Below are positions 1 to 6,575 of a stretch of DNA of 15,359 bases, in pieces. Source of the DNA: Flavobacterium sp. (GTDB taxonomy: Bacteria; Bacteroidota; Bacteroidia; Flavobacteriales; Flavobacteriaceae); contig DMHA01000083.1 in the NCBI GenBank assembly GCA_003449615.1, positions 1 through 15,359 on the forward strand, in the 5' to 3' direction. A program made the position numbers and the translations under genes. The notes beneath the pieces were generated by a model. That model did no database searches. It was not told the origin of the DNA and saw nothing but the letters and a program-made list of their open reading frames with translations. Position 1 is the stretch's first letter. Each line of letters begins with the position of its first letter.

Positions 1-980
1 ATAGCGGCTTCTTTGGCGAAATAAGTTGAAATCAAACTCGCTCCAGCCCTTTTGATACACATTAATTGTTCCATCATTATTTTATCGTGGTCGAGCCATC
101 CTCTTTCGGCGGCGGCTTTTATCATCGCATATTCTCCTGAAACATGGAAAACGGTAACGGGAACATTCACCGCATTTTTCACTTCGCGGACGATGTCAAG
201 ATAGGCAATTCCGGGTTTTACCATTACCATATCGGCACCTTCTTCAACATCCGACAAAGCTTCTTTGATGGCTTCGATGCGGTTGGCATAATCCATTTGG
301 TAGGTTTTTTTGTCTTTTGGCACTTCGACATCAGCTTCGCGTGGGGCACTGTCCAAAGCATCGCGGAAAGGCCCGTAAAAAGCCGAAGCATATTTGGCAG
401 AATAACTCATAATTCCCACATTGTGAAATCCTGCTGCGTCCAATCCTTGTCGCAAACGCAATACACGACCGTCCATCATATCGCTTGGTGCTACAAAATC
501 GGCACCAGCTTGGGCGTGAGAAACTGCCATTTTCACTAATGCTTCATTGGTTGCATCGTTAGCAATATCGCCGTTTTCGATGATTCCGTCGTGACCGTAA
601 ATGGAATAAGGGTCTAAAGCTACATCTGGCATTACAATCATTTCCGGACAAGCGTTTTTGATGGCACGAATGGCTTGTTGCATCAATCCGTTTGGGTTCC
701 ACGCTTCCTTTCCTGTATTGTCCTTTAGGGCTTCATCTACTTTTACATAAATATTGACTGCGCGAATTCCTAAAGCAAAAAGTTCTTTCACTTCTTCGAC
801 TGTCAAATCAATCGAACGACGATAAATACCTACCATAGAAGGAATTTCTATTTTTACATTTTCGCCTTCGGCAATAAACATTGGGAACATAAAATCCGAG
901 GGACTTAATGTGGTTTCACGAACTAAAGAACGAATGCTTTCGTTGGTTCTTAATCTGCGGCCTCTTTGTAATGGGAACAT
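1..980 (-). CDS. hemB: Delta-aminolevulinic acid dehydratase (porphobilinogen synthase), 3' end cut by window edge
   Basis: Condenses two 5-aminolevulinate molecules into porphobilinogen in the cytoplasm. The frame is open from the ATG at 980-978 to the window edge (326 codons visible). The usual family length is about 325-330 residues, so only the last few are missing. Visible hallmarks are the two Schiff-base lysine regions, MSYSAKYASAFYGPFR (Lys196) and MVMVKPGIAYLDI (Lys255), plus VAPSDMMDGR near 163-172. The metal-site region reads DVALDPYSIYGHDG (119-132). It has Ala/Asp where zinc-type enzymes have cysteines, so this is the Mg-responsive, cysteine-free class. It lies 56 bp after hemF on the same strand, in a gap holding a repeat at 1006-1027. 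Identity is very secure. Confidence 0.97.
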   Translation of the reverse strand, partial: MFPLQRGRRLRTNESIRSLVRETTLSPSDFMFPMFIAEGENVKIEIPSMVGIYRRSIDLTVEEVKELFALGIRAVNIYVKVDEALKDNTGKEAWNPNGLMQQAIRAIKNACPEMIVMPDVALDPYSIYGHDGIIENGDIANDATNEALVKMAVSHAQAGADFVAPSDMMDGRVLRLRQGLDAAGFHNVGIMSYSAKYASAFYGPFRDALDSAPREADVEVPKDKKTYQMDYANRIEAIKEALSDVEEGADMVMVKPGIAYLDIVREVKNAVNVPVTVFHVSGEYAMIKAAAERGWLDHDKIMMEQLMCIKRAGASLISTYFAKEAA

Positions 981-1005
981 ATTATTTTGTTAAAATTGTT
1001 TAAAA

Positions 1006-1027
1006 GTTTAAGGTTTAAAGTTGTTTT
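1006..1027. repeat. 22-bp intergenic repeat, copy 1 (GTTTAAGG family)
   Basis: The gap between hemF and hemB contains a 22-base stretch starting AGTTTAAGGTTTAAAG that recurs identically at 11117-11138, between hemH and the hemJ-like gene. Here it appears as a single arm followed by a looser inverted CTTAAAC at 1036-1042. At the second site the inverted partner is complete. The function is unknown; it is most likely a dispersed, non-coding flavobacterial intergenic repeat. Confidence 0.7.
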
Positions 1028-1036
1028 ACTTTGTGC

Positions 1037-1957
1037 TTAAACCCAATCTATTGGTTTTTCTAATACTTTCAATAATTTTTCTTCTTCGCTTCCTTTTTCA
1101 GGATGATGGTCATACACCCATTGTACGTGCGGCGGCAAACTCATCAAAATACTTTCTATTCTTCCATTGGTTTTCAAGCCAAACAAAGTGCCTTTGTCGT
1201 GTACCAAATTAAATTCGACATAACGACCGCGACGAATTTCCTGCCAAGTTCTATGGGCTTCCGAATATAGTAAATTTTTCCTTTTCTCGACAATTGGAAG
1301 ATATGCTTCCAGAAAACTGTTGCCTACTTCGGTTACAAAGTTAAACCAATTTTCTATTGACATTTGCTCATTTGCTTTGCAATAATCGAAAAACAATCCG
1401 CCAATTCCTCGCGCTTCATTGCGGTGTGCATTCCAAAAATAGTCATCACATTGTTTTTTATATTTTGGATAAAAATCCAAATTGTGCTTCTCGCAAGCGG
1501 TTTTACAAGTTTGATGAAAGTGTTTGGCATCTTCCTCAAACAAATAATATGGTGTTAAATCCTGTCCACCACCAAACCAAGCCCCTCCCAGCCTCCCCGA
1601 AGGGGAGGAGTTCTCGTAGTAAGGATACATTTCAAAATAGCGCCAATTGGCGTGAACCGTTGGCACCATTGGACTTTTTGGATGCAAAACCAAACTCAAT
1701 CCACAGGCAAAAAAATCGGCTTCGCCCACGTTGAATAGTTTTTGCATACTATCTGGCAATTTTCCGTGAACGGCAGAAATATTGACACCGCCTTTTTCGA
1801 AAACTGCTCCGTTTTCTATCACGCGTGTTCGTCCACCTCCGCCTTCTGGTCTAGTCCAAATATCCTCACGGAATTTGGCCTGACCATCGGATGTTTCTAT
1901 ACCTGCGCAGATTTGGTCTTGAAGGTTTTGTATGTATTGATAGAACTTATTTTTCAT
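1037..1957 (-). CDS. hemF: Oxygen-dependent coproporphyrinogen III oxidase with an in-frame palindromic insert
   Basis: Oxidatively decarboxylates coproporphyrinogen III to protoporphyrinogen IX, using O2. The 306-residue protein carries the family motifs: GGGGRTRV (39-46), PMVPTVHANWRYFE (96-109, with the conserved His102), WFGGGQDLTPYY (127-138), RNEARGIGGLFFDY (179-192) and RRGRYVEFNLVHDKGT (242-257). The start ATG (1957-1955) lies inside the end of the upstream acetyltransferase gene, overlapping it by 11 bp, which suggests translational coupling. Residues of about 113-126 (ENSSPSGRLGGA region) look foreign: homologues have a shorter connecting loop between the WRYFE strand and WFGGGQDL, and here the codons come from a GC-rich palindrome. 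All catalytic motifs on both sides remain in frame, so the enzyme should be functional. Confidence 0.96.
   Translation of the reverse strand: MKNKFYQYIQNLQDQICAGIETSDGQAKFREDIWTRPEGGGGRTRVIENGAVFEKGGVNISAVHGKLPDSMQKLFNVGEADFFACGLSLVLHPKSPMVPTVHANWRYFEMYPYYENSSPSGRLGGAWFGGGQDLTPYYLFEEDAKHFHQTCKTACEKHNLDFYPKYKKQCDDYFWNAHRNEARGIGGLFFDYCKANEQMSIENWFNFVTEVGNSFLEAYLPIVEKRKNLLYSEAHRTWQEIRRGRYVEFNLVHDKGTLFGLKTNGRIESILMSLPPHVQWVYDHHPEKGSEEEKLLKVLEKPIDWV
1581..1610. repeat. GC-rich palindromic element inserted in frame in hemF
   Basis: A 30-bp stretch far richer in G+C than its surroundings, containing the perfect hairpin CCTCCCC-GAA-GGGGAGG at 1592-1608, followed on the minus strand by a GGGAGGGGC tail. 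In hemF it encodes SSPSGRLGGA. It resembles one half of the larger element inside hemC (6958-7048), which encodes SPSFVGVGEA in the matching half. The exact insertion borders cannot be set without a relative that lacks the element. Confidence 0.75.
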
Positions 1958-2495
1958 TATGGCAATCTGATTTCAACAATCCAAAATATACAATATCTTC
2001 TAAAACGCCTTCGTGGTTTTTGAATTCTTCTCGCAAAATTCCTTCTTGAATAAAATTATGTTTTAATGCAATTTGTTGACTCGCTTTATTGACTTTTGAT
2101 GTACAAATAAAAATTTTATTCATTCTTAATTCCTCAAAACAAAAATTAATGGTTTGAGAAACTGCTTTTGAAATAATGCCTTGTCTTTCAAATGCTGCAT
2201 CAACAAAATAAGCTAATTCACATTTTAAAACATCTAATTTTATGTTCTTTATACAAACATATCCAATCAAATTCTCTGTTTCATTATTTCTAATATAGAA
2301 AAAATAATTCTCTTTGTTTTCCTGTTTCTGTCTGTTATTTGTTATAAAATTTGTTGTTTTTTCAATATCCAAACAGTTAGAAACTGTAACGGGAAACGTT
2401 CTCTCAATATGACTTTTGTTTTTAGAAATTAGCTCGAAAAATTCTTTGGAAAAGATTTTATCAATAGTTTCTATTCTCCAATTATTAAATCTCAT
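1947..2495 (-). CDS. GNAT-family N-acetyltransferase (RimJ/RimL-like)
   Basis: A 182-residue protein with the GNAT fold pattern: an N-terminal region with FPVTVSN (34-40), the beta-4 strand CELAYFVDAAF (92-102), the acetyl-CoA pyrophosphate loop as RQGIIS (104-109) followed by the helix SKAVSQTINFCFEELRM, and the C-terminal NKASQQIALKHNFIQEG (136-152) typical of the RimJ/RimL ribosomal-protein acetyltransferase type. The acceptor substrate cannot be read from the sequence. Its 3' end overlaps the hemF start by 11 bp, and it is preceded by the REP pair at 2530-2618. The overlap implies co-translation with hemF but not a haem function; the gene may have been brought in next to the RAYT module. 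Confidence 0.85.
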   Translation of the reverse strand: MRFNNWRIETIDKIFSKEFFELISKNKSHIERTFPVTVSNCLDIEKTTNFITNNRQKQENKENYFFYIRNNETENLIGYVCIKNIKLDVLKCELAYFVDAAFERQGIISKAVSQTINFCFEELRMNKIFICTSKVNKASQQIALKHNFIQEGILREEFKNHEGVLEDIVYFGLLKSDCHNEK

Positions 2496-2529
2496 AACGT
2501 TGTTCGTTATTTTTATTATTATGTGTCAT

Positions 2530-2618
2530 CCTGCAAGGTTTTTTTCAAACCTTGTAGGTATTTCTTTTGGAGTGATGTTTTCAAAAACACCTACAAGGTC
2601 AAAAAAGACCTTGCAGGT
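2530..2618. repeat. REP/BIME-like hairpin pair downstream of the RAYT gene
   Basis: Two short hairpins in opposite orientation. The first is CCTGCAAGGTTT (2530-2541) pairing with AAACCTTGTAGG (2547-2558). The second is ACCTACAAGGTC (2589-2600) pairing with GACCTTGCAGGT (2607-2618). The two hairpins are inverted copies of each other around a 30-bp spacer, so the unit can also fold as one large cruciform. A matching pair lies on the other side of the RAYT gene at 3211-3300. This layout is the classical bacterial interspersed mosaic element arrangement around its processing enzyme. Confidence 0.88.
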
Positions 2619-2635
2619 GGATTCATACTCCCAAT

Positions 2636-3187
2636 TTACTCAAATGTATGTTTTTCAGTTAAAAAATCATTTCTTTGATTATGGCAAAATATGAAATTTT
2701 CTAAACCTCCAAACAATCTTAAAACTTCTTCTCTTTCTATTTTTGTCTCTTTATTTAAAAAGAAAGCTTGATAAGATGAATACTTATAATCTTCAAACTT
2801 TAAATCTAAATGATGTTTGGGATTCAAATGAACATATATTATCAATTGTTTCAAATAATTTTCGTCATTCAATTTGATTCTTTTGAAATGTTTTTCAAAA
2901 AGACTTCCTGTTCTATCAATATCTTTATTAAAAGCTTTTACATAAGAATTAAAAAAATTAGAAAAAGCCTGTGTCACTATTTTTTCCTCATCATTTAATC
3001 TAATAACCAAATGAAAATGATTATCCATCAAGCAATATCCAAATATTGAGATTTTGCCCAATAGATATTTTGCAAGTTGCTTCAGAAAGAATTTTTTGTT
3101 TTCATCATTTTCAAATATTAAACAACTATTTATTCCTCTATTATAAATATGATAATAACCGTCTTTTTCTAAAACTTCTAATTTCAT
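2636..3187 (-). CDS. REP-associated tyrosine transposase (RAYT, Y1_Tnp/TnpA_REP family)
   Basis: A 183-residue single-domain Y1 HUH nuclease. The opening YYHIYNRGIN (11-20) and the metal-binding HUH motif in YCLMDNHFHLVIR (51-63; His57 and His59) are family signatures, as are DRTGSLFEKHFKRIK (91-105) and YVHLNPKHHLDL (118-129), which contains the likely catalytic tyrosine Tyr118. Relatives nick single-stranded DNA at REP hairpins. The reading frame is intact, with no frameshift. Hairpin pairs of the same sequence lie on both sides (2530-2618 and 3211-3300), the expected substrates. It sits between hemE and the GNAT/hemF/hemB genes on the same strand, so it is probably transcribed with the haem genes or tolerated within that unit. 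Confidence 0.9.
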   Translation of the reverse strand: MKLEVLEKDGYYHIYNRGINSCLIFENDENKKFFLKQLAKYLLGKISIFGYCLMDNHFHLVIRLNDEEKIVTQAFSNFFNSYVKAFNKDIDRTGSLFEKHFKRIKLNDENYLKQLIIYVHLNPKHHLDLKFEDYKYSSYQAFFLNKETKIEREEVLRLFGGLENFIFCHNQRNDFLTEKHTFE

Positions 3188-3210
3188 AGTACTAATAATT
3201 AAGTTGCTTT

Positions 3211-3300
3211 ACCTGCAAGATTTTTTCAAACCTTATAGATTTTACTTTCTAGATTACGTTTTCCCAAGATACCTACAAGGTTTGAAAAAACCTTGCAGGA
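3211..3300. repeat. REP/BIME-like hairpin pair upstream of the RAYT gene
   Basis: The second copy of the hairpin pair. The half nearer the RAYT gene is degenerate (ACCTGCAAGATTT at 3211-3223, then AAACCTTATAGAT at 3228-3240). The other half is nearly perfect: CCTACAAGGTTT (3272-3283) with AAACCTTGCAGG (3288-3299). Order and spacing match the pair at 2530-2618, giving REP pair - RAYT - REP pair. It lies in the 139-bp gap between hemE and the RAYT start. Confidence 0.85.
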
Positions 3301-3326
3301 ACTGCTTACTGAAAAACTGCGACTGC

Positions 3327-4352
3327 CTACTTCCTATACTCTTTCACTGCATCTACGAACGCTTTTGCGTGATCTACAAGAATATTGGGTAAAATTCCGT
3401 GACCTAAATTGGCGATGTATTTGTCTTTTCCGAATTCGTCAATCATTTCGTGAACCATTTTCTTGATAACAGGAATAGGCGAAAGCAATCTCGACGGGTC
3501 GAAATTTCCTTGCAAAGTGATATTTCCACCTGACAAATAACGTGCATTTCTTGGCGTACAAGTCCAGTCAACCCCCAATGCCGAAGCTTTACTTTTTCCC
3601 ATTTCGCCAAGGGCAAACCAACATCCTTTTCCGAAAACAATAACAGGCGTAATATCCGCCAAAGCTTCTACGATTTGGTTGATATATTTCCAAGAGAATT
3701 CCTGATAATCTACTGGCGAAAGCATTCCGCCCCAAGAATCGAAAACCTGAATGGCATCGCAACCTGCTTTTACTTTTTCTTTTAAATATAAAATGGTGGT
3801 ATCAGTAATCTTTTGCAATAAAGTATGTGCTGCAACCGGATTTGAAAAACAAAATCCTTTGGCAGTATCAAAACTTTTTGACCCTTTCCCTTCTACAGCA
3901 TAACAGAAAATCGTCCAAGGGGAACCTGCGAAACCAATTAACGGCACTTCATCGTTCAGCATTTCTTTGGTCAATTTTACGGCATCCATTACATAACCCA
4001 AAGTTTCTTGAATGTTAGGAACAAATACCTGATTGACTTGTTCCATTGTGCGAATTGGATTTGGGATAATTGGTCCCAAATTGTCTTTCAATTCTACATG
4101 AATTCCCATCGCTCTTGGTACCACCAAAATATCTGAAAACAAAATTGCTGCGTCTGGTCCAATTCTACGGATGGGTTGCACGGTAATTTCTGCGGCTAAT
4201 TCTGGCGTTTCGCAACGGGTGAAAAAATCATATTTATCACGCAATGCTCTGAATTCTGGCAAATATCTTCCAGCTTGACGCATCATCCAAACGGGTGGAC
4301 GTTCTACAGTTTCTCCTCTTAATGCTTTTAAAAATAGGTCGTTCTTTATCAT
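3327..4352 (-). CDS. hemE: Uroporphyrinogen III decarboxylase
   Basis: Removes four acetate carboxyls from uroporphyrinogen III to give coproporphyrinogen III; cytoplasmic, cofactor-free. The 341-residue length is normal. The N-terminal signature [17 protein letters not shown] (19-35) holds the substrate-binding arginines, and [23 protein letters not shown] (61-83, described by its ends) holds the catalytic Asp74. Further family blocks are [21 protein letters not shown], and the C-terminal NLGHGILPN with its conserved histidine. The start ATG (4352-4350) is the natural one for the [14 protein letters not shown] opening. It follows hemD on the same strand after a 58-bp gap holding a perfect 16-bp inverted repeat. 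The REP-flanked RAYT gene follows its stop. Confidence 0.98.
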   Translation of the reverse strand: MIKNDLFLKALRGETVERPPVWMMRQAGRYLPEFRALRDKYDFFTRCETPELAAEITVQPIRRIGPDAAILFSDILVVPRAMGIHVELKDNLGPIIPNPIRTMEQVNQVFVPNIQETLGYVMDAVKLTKEMLNDEVPLIGFAGSPWTIFCYAVEGKGSKSFDTAKGFCFSNPVAAHTLLQKITDTTILYLKEKVKAGCDAIQVFDSWGGMLSPVDYQEFSWKYINQIVEALADITPVIVFGKGCWFALGEMGKSKASALGVDWTCTPRNARYLSGGNITLQGNFDPSRLLSPIPVIKKMVHEMIDEFGKDKYIANLGHGILPNILVDHAKAFVDAVKEYRK

Positions 4353-4374
4353 TTTAGTTTATTTATCGTTCAAC

Positions 4375-4407
4375 AGACCTAACAGGTTTTAAAAACCTGT
4401 TAGGTCT
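4375..4407. repeat. Perfect 16-bp inverted repeat between hemD and hemE
   Basis: AGACCTAACAGGTTTT (4375-4390) faces its exact reverse complement (4392-4407) across a single-base loop centre. It fills most of the 58-bp hemD-hemE gap. Its architecture (ACCT...AGGTTTT, mirrored) resembles the REP hairpins near the RAYT gene, with CTAACAGG in place of CTACAAGG, so it may be a related repeat class. As RNA it could fold as a strong hairpin and modulate hemD-to-hemE readthrough. No clear U-tract follows on the transcribed strand, so a full intrinsic terminator is not supported. Confidence 0.8.
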
Positions 4408-4410
4408 AAA

Positions 4411-5076
4411 TTATTTATATTCTTCTATTACATCCTCAATCACGTTTTCAACCGAAGGCTGATGGGCGACTATTATATTTCTGGTTATTTTTTCTAATGA
4501 GTTTGCCGTAGTTTCGCCAATGCAAAAGCAAATTTCGTTTTTTATTTTGTTTTCCTTCAAATAACTTTCCACTGCTGATGGGCTGAAAAACAGAATTCCA
4601 TCAACTGGAGTTTTTATTTTTTGCGGTGTCAAAGTCGTTTCATAAACCTGAATTTCATTGAAATTGACTTTGGCTGCTTTCAATGCTTTTGGCAAAGTTT
4701 CTTTTCGCAAATTCCCGCTGAAAAAAGTAAAGCTTTCATTCGCATAAATCAAGGTGATGATTTCTGCCAAATCGGAAGCGTAATCAACGTAAACATCAAC
4801 ATTAAAGCCGTTTTCTTCTAATAAAGCTTTGGTTTTTATACCAACACAAAATACGTTTTTAGTTTTTAATGCTGAAGATTTAGGATGAAGCAACACACTG
4901 TGAGCGGCATTTTGACTGGTAAAAATCAAATTGTCATTAATTCCTTTTAAATCAAAATCTGAGTTTTCAGTTTGGATAAAATTGGCTTCGAAAACTGAAA
5001 AACCAGCATCCAACAAGGCTTGCTTTTGATGGCTCAAAAGTATTTTTGTGGATAGAATGCTGATTTGGTTATTCAT
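4411..5076 (-). CDS. hemD: Uroporphyrinogen III synthase
   Basis: Closes and inverts ring D of hydroxymethylbilane to give uroporphyrinogen III. The sequence is divergent, as is normal for HemD, but has the family pattern: STKILLSHQ near the N-terminus, NLIFTSQNAAHSV in the first domain, then DGILFFSPSAVESYL and CIGETTANSLEK in the second. I chose the ATG at 5076-5074 (221 residues, MNNQISILSTK...) over the upstream in-frame ATG at 5139. The shorter start fits the family, and the longer one would overlap the upstream kinase-like gene by 71 bp with a non-homologous hydrophobic extension. With this start the two genes overlap by 8 bp (ATGAATAA), typical of translational coupling. The position between hemC and hemE supports the call. 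Confidence 0.92.
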   Translation of the reverse strand: MNNQISILSTKILLSHQKQALLDAGFSVFEANFIQTENSDFDLKGINDNLIFTSQNAAHSVLLHPKSSALKTKNVFCVGIKTKALLEENGFNVDVYVDYASDLAEIITLIYANESFTFFSGNLRKETLPKALKAAKVNFNEIQVYETTLTPQKIKTPVDGILFFSPSAVESYLKENKIKNEICFCIGETTANSLEKITRNIIVAHQPSVENVIEDVIEEYK

Positions 5077-5716
5077 TAGTAACATAAAAAACGGTGTCAA
5101 TAAAATATAAAATACCATCTTGGGTAAGCACATTTTCATCGTGTAAATCTTCCAGAATAATACCTAGATTAGAGTTGTAATAGTCATGATTTCTGGTATT
5201 TACAAATCCGTTGGACAACATAAACTCCTTCACTTGATCTAAATTGGTAGGTTGATTTGCTTTAATAAATGGTTGTTCGACCAAGGTATAAAGTTTTCTT
5301 TCGACAAGACAAAAACCTACTAATGTATAAGACGTGTCTGGAAAAAAATAATTATTGAGCGATAAATTAGTAAAATAATCTAACCATGATAAGTAGTAAA
5401 TAGCATCATTAAGTTTATATACCGTTTTGTCGTCTTTTATATAGACTTTTTGTTCGGCTCCTTCTGAAACAAATAAATCAAAATTTAATTTATCATTTGC
5501 CCAAAGATTATTTTGAGTACAATATTCAATTAATTTCTCTGTTTCTTTTTGTTTGTACTGCTTATTTTCTTTAGCCATTGGGCTTGCTCCTTCGCTTCTT
5601 CTAAGGTAACTGGCAACTGTTTGGACAAGAGTTTTTTGGCTAGTTCCGCTCTTTCCTCGAATGATATTTTGTAGTTCATCTTTTATCTTTTTCACAATTA
5701 TACAAATATAACACAA
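5069..5716 (-). CDS. Small kinase-like protein (polyvalent-protein-type Ser/Thr/Tyr kinase fold), function unknown
   Basis: A 215-residue protein with a compact protein-kinase/aminoglycoside-phosphotransferase-like core: a nucleotide loop-like SEGAEQKVY (84-92), a candidate ATP lysine in TVYKLND (Lys101), a hinge VEQPFIK (146-152), a catalytic loop LEDLHDENVL (188-197; Asp190 and Asn195 with D-x4-N spacing), and a metal aspartate in YFIDTVF (Asp207). This resembles the kinase domain found in phage and mobile-element polyvalent proteins and in short Bacteroidetes proteins. The N-terminal RGKSGTSQKTLVQTVASYLR with SPMAKE is a separate, uncharacterised segment. A TATATTTG box (5710-5703) lies inside the annotated 5' end, so the true start may be the GTG at 5695-5693 (208 residues). 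Its stop overlaps the hemD start. The substrate is unknown. Confidence 0.8.
   Translation of the reverse strand: MCYICIIVKKIKDELQNIIRGKSGTSQKTLVQTVASYLRRSEGASPMAKENKQYKQKETEKLIEYCTQNNLWANDKLNFDLFVSEGAEQKVYIKDDKTVYKLNDAIYYLSWLDYFTNLSLNNYFFPDTSYTLVGFCLVERKLYTLVEQPFIKANQPTNLDQVKEFMLSNGFVNTRNHDYYNSNLGIILEDLHDENVLTQDGILYFIDTVFYVTNE
5703..5710 (-). promoter_or_regulatory. Possible -7 box for the kinase-like gene and hemD
   Basis: On the minus strand the sequence reads TATATTTG, matching the Bacteroidetes -7 consensus TAnnTTTG. No clean -33 TTG was found 17-23 bases upstream, so support is partial. If used, transcription would start near 5697, excluding the ATG at 5716 and favouring the GTG at 5695. 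Confidence 0.35.
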
Positions 5717-5720
5717 TTTA

Positions 5721-5868
5721 AAATTAGTTGACTACTTGTTTTTTAGCAGTGTTTTAATTTCTCTCATCAACTCCGATCCGCCATTTTCAAAATTTCATTG
5801 GCACAATGGAAACTTAATTTCTTCCATTCTTCAACGGGCACAATTTTTTCGATTTCCAATTTCTGTTT
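5721..5868 (-). pseudogene. Degenerate second copy of the hemC 3' end
   Basis: This stretch is a diverged copy of the hemC 3' end (6565-6710). On the minus strand it reads QKLEIEKIVPVEEWKKL, then a one-base deletion near 5788 shifts the frame, and then LMREIKTLLKNK and a stop follow. Compare the intact hemC ending QKLEIEKVVPVEEWKKL...LMKSIKESLKK. Over the clearest 110 bases I count roughly a dozen differences. Similarity continues past both stop codons (AAATTAGTT at 5721-5729 and 6565-6573). It ends abruptly at 5868, directly against the stop codon of the lipoprotein gene. It has no start and cannot encode an enzyme. Confidence 0.9.
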
Positions 5869-6483
5869 TTATTCATTTTGTTCAATTATTTGAGATATAT
5901 TTACCTTGCCTTTTTTATTAATGCTTCCATTTTTGAAGTGTATATATTTTCTCAAAGTACTTTCCTTTGGTCCAAGACTATCACATTCAGCACTTTGAAT
6001 TGAATCTACAGAATATATTTTTAAGTCCTTATAAATTTTTATGGTTTCCTTGCAAGTGAAACCACAATCTGAACCACAATCTCCAACAGATAAATTTTCA
6101 TCACTTATTTTTTCTCCATTTTTTTTATATGTTGCTATTCTAGGAAGATAAATTTCCGACGGAAATAAATAAATAATCTTATATGTTTCTAATGTATCTG
6201 ACAAAATTCCATAAGGATAAATCTTGTCTAAATCAGGTTCAATATCGTGGATATTAATAAATCTAAAATCAGATTTTGTCAGTGGGGTTAAATTTTCAAC
6301 ATCCTGAATTTCCATAGGATTTATAATTAATGGGAGTGTCAAAACTTTAAATTTCTTGATAAATGATTTAAAATCATTGGACTTTGAAATGAGTTGATTC
6401 GTTTTATTGCTTGTAGTTGTATCGTTTTTGCAATTTACAAATAGAAATGAAATCAATGTAATTAACGCTATTTTCAATTTCAT
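5869..6483 (-). CDS. Hypothetical lipoprotein, inserted between two copies of the hemC 3' end
   Basis: A 204-residue protein beginning MKLKIALITLISFLFVNC. It has a basic N-terminus, a hydrophobic stretch and a lipobox ending in Cys18, so it is a predicted lipoprotein exported through Sec and anchored in an envelope membrane. The mature part starts KNDTTTSNK and is rich in Lys, Asp and Ile. A cysteine cluster GDCGSDCGFTCKE sits about two thirds along, with a further Cys in SAECDSLG; these could form disulfides or bind metal. I do not recognise the family. It lies in hem operon orientation, 92 bp after hemC, and its stop codon abuts the degenerate hemC tail, which suggests it arrived with the duplication. 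Confidence 0.8.
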   Translation of the reverse strand: MKLKIALITLISFLFVNCKNDTTTSNKTNQLISKSNDFKSFIKKFKVLTLPLIINPMEIQDVENLTPLTKSDFRFINIHDIEPDLDKIYPYGILSDTLETYKIIYLFPSEIYLPRIATYKKNGEKISDENLSVGDCGSDCGFTCKETIKIYKDLKIYSVDSIQSAECDSLGPKESTLRKYIHFKNGSINKKGKVNISQIIEQNE

Positions 6484-6575
6484 ATTTTTGTTATTTATGT
6501 AGTTTTGATCATAATGTGGTAACTAAAGTATGAAACGCTGGATAAAATTTCAGCCATCCATATTAAATTAGTTCT
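6484..6575. other. hemC-lipoprotein intergenic gap
   Basis: This 92-bp AT-rich gap begins, at its hemC side, with bases also found downstream of the degenerate hemC copy (AAATTAGTT at 6565-6573). No convincing TAnnTTTG promoter, hairpin or open frame was seen on either strand, so the lipoprotein gene probably depends on readthrough from hemA-hemC. Confidence 0.5.

Noticed and set aside
144-539. Plus-strand 131-codon open frame inside hemB
   Set aside because: It lies wholly antisense to hemB, whose motifs are unambiguous, and its translation shows no domain.
4375-4407. Intrinsic terminator after hemD
   Set aside because: The stem is strong, but no U-rich run follows on the transcribed strand, and the next gene (hemE) is in the same pathway and direction.
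5077-5139. Longer start for hemD with a hydrophobic N-terminal extension
   Set aside because: The extension has no counterpart in HemD and would overlap the kinase-like gene by 71 bp; it is the other-frame reading of that gene's end.
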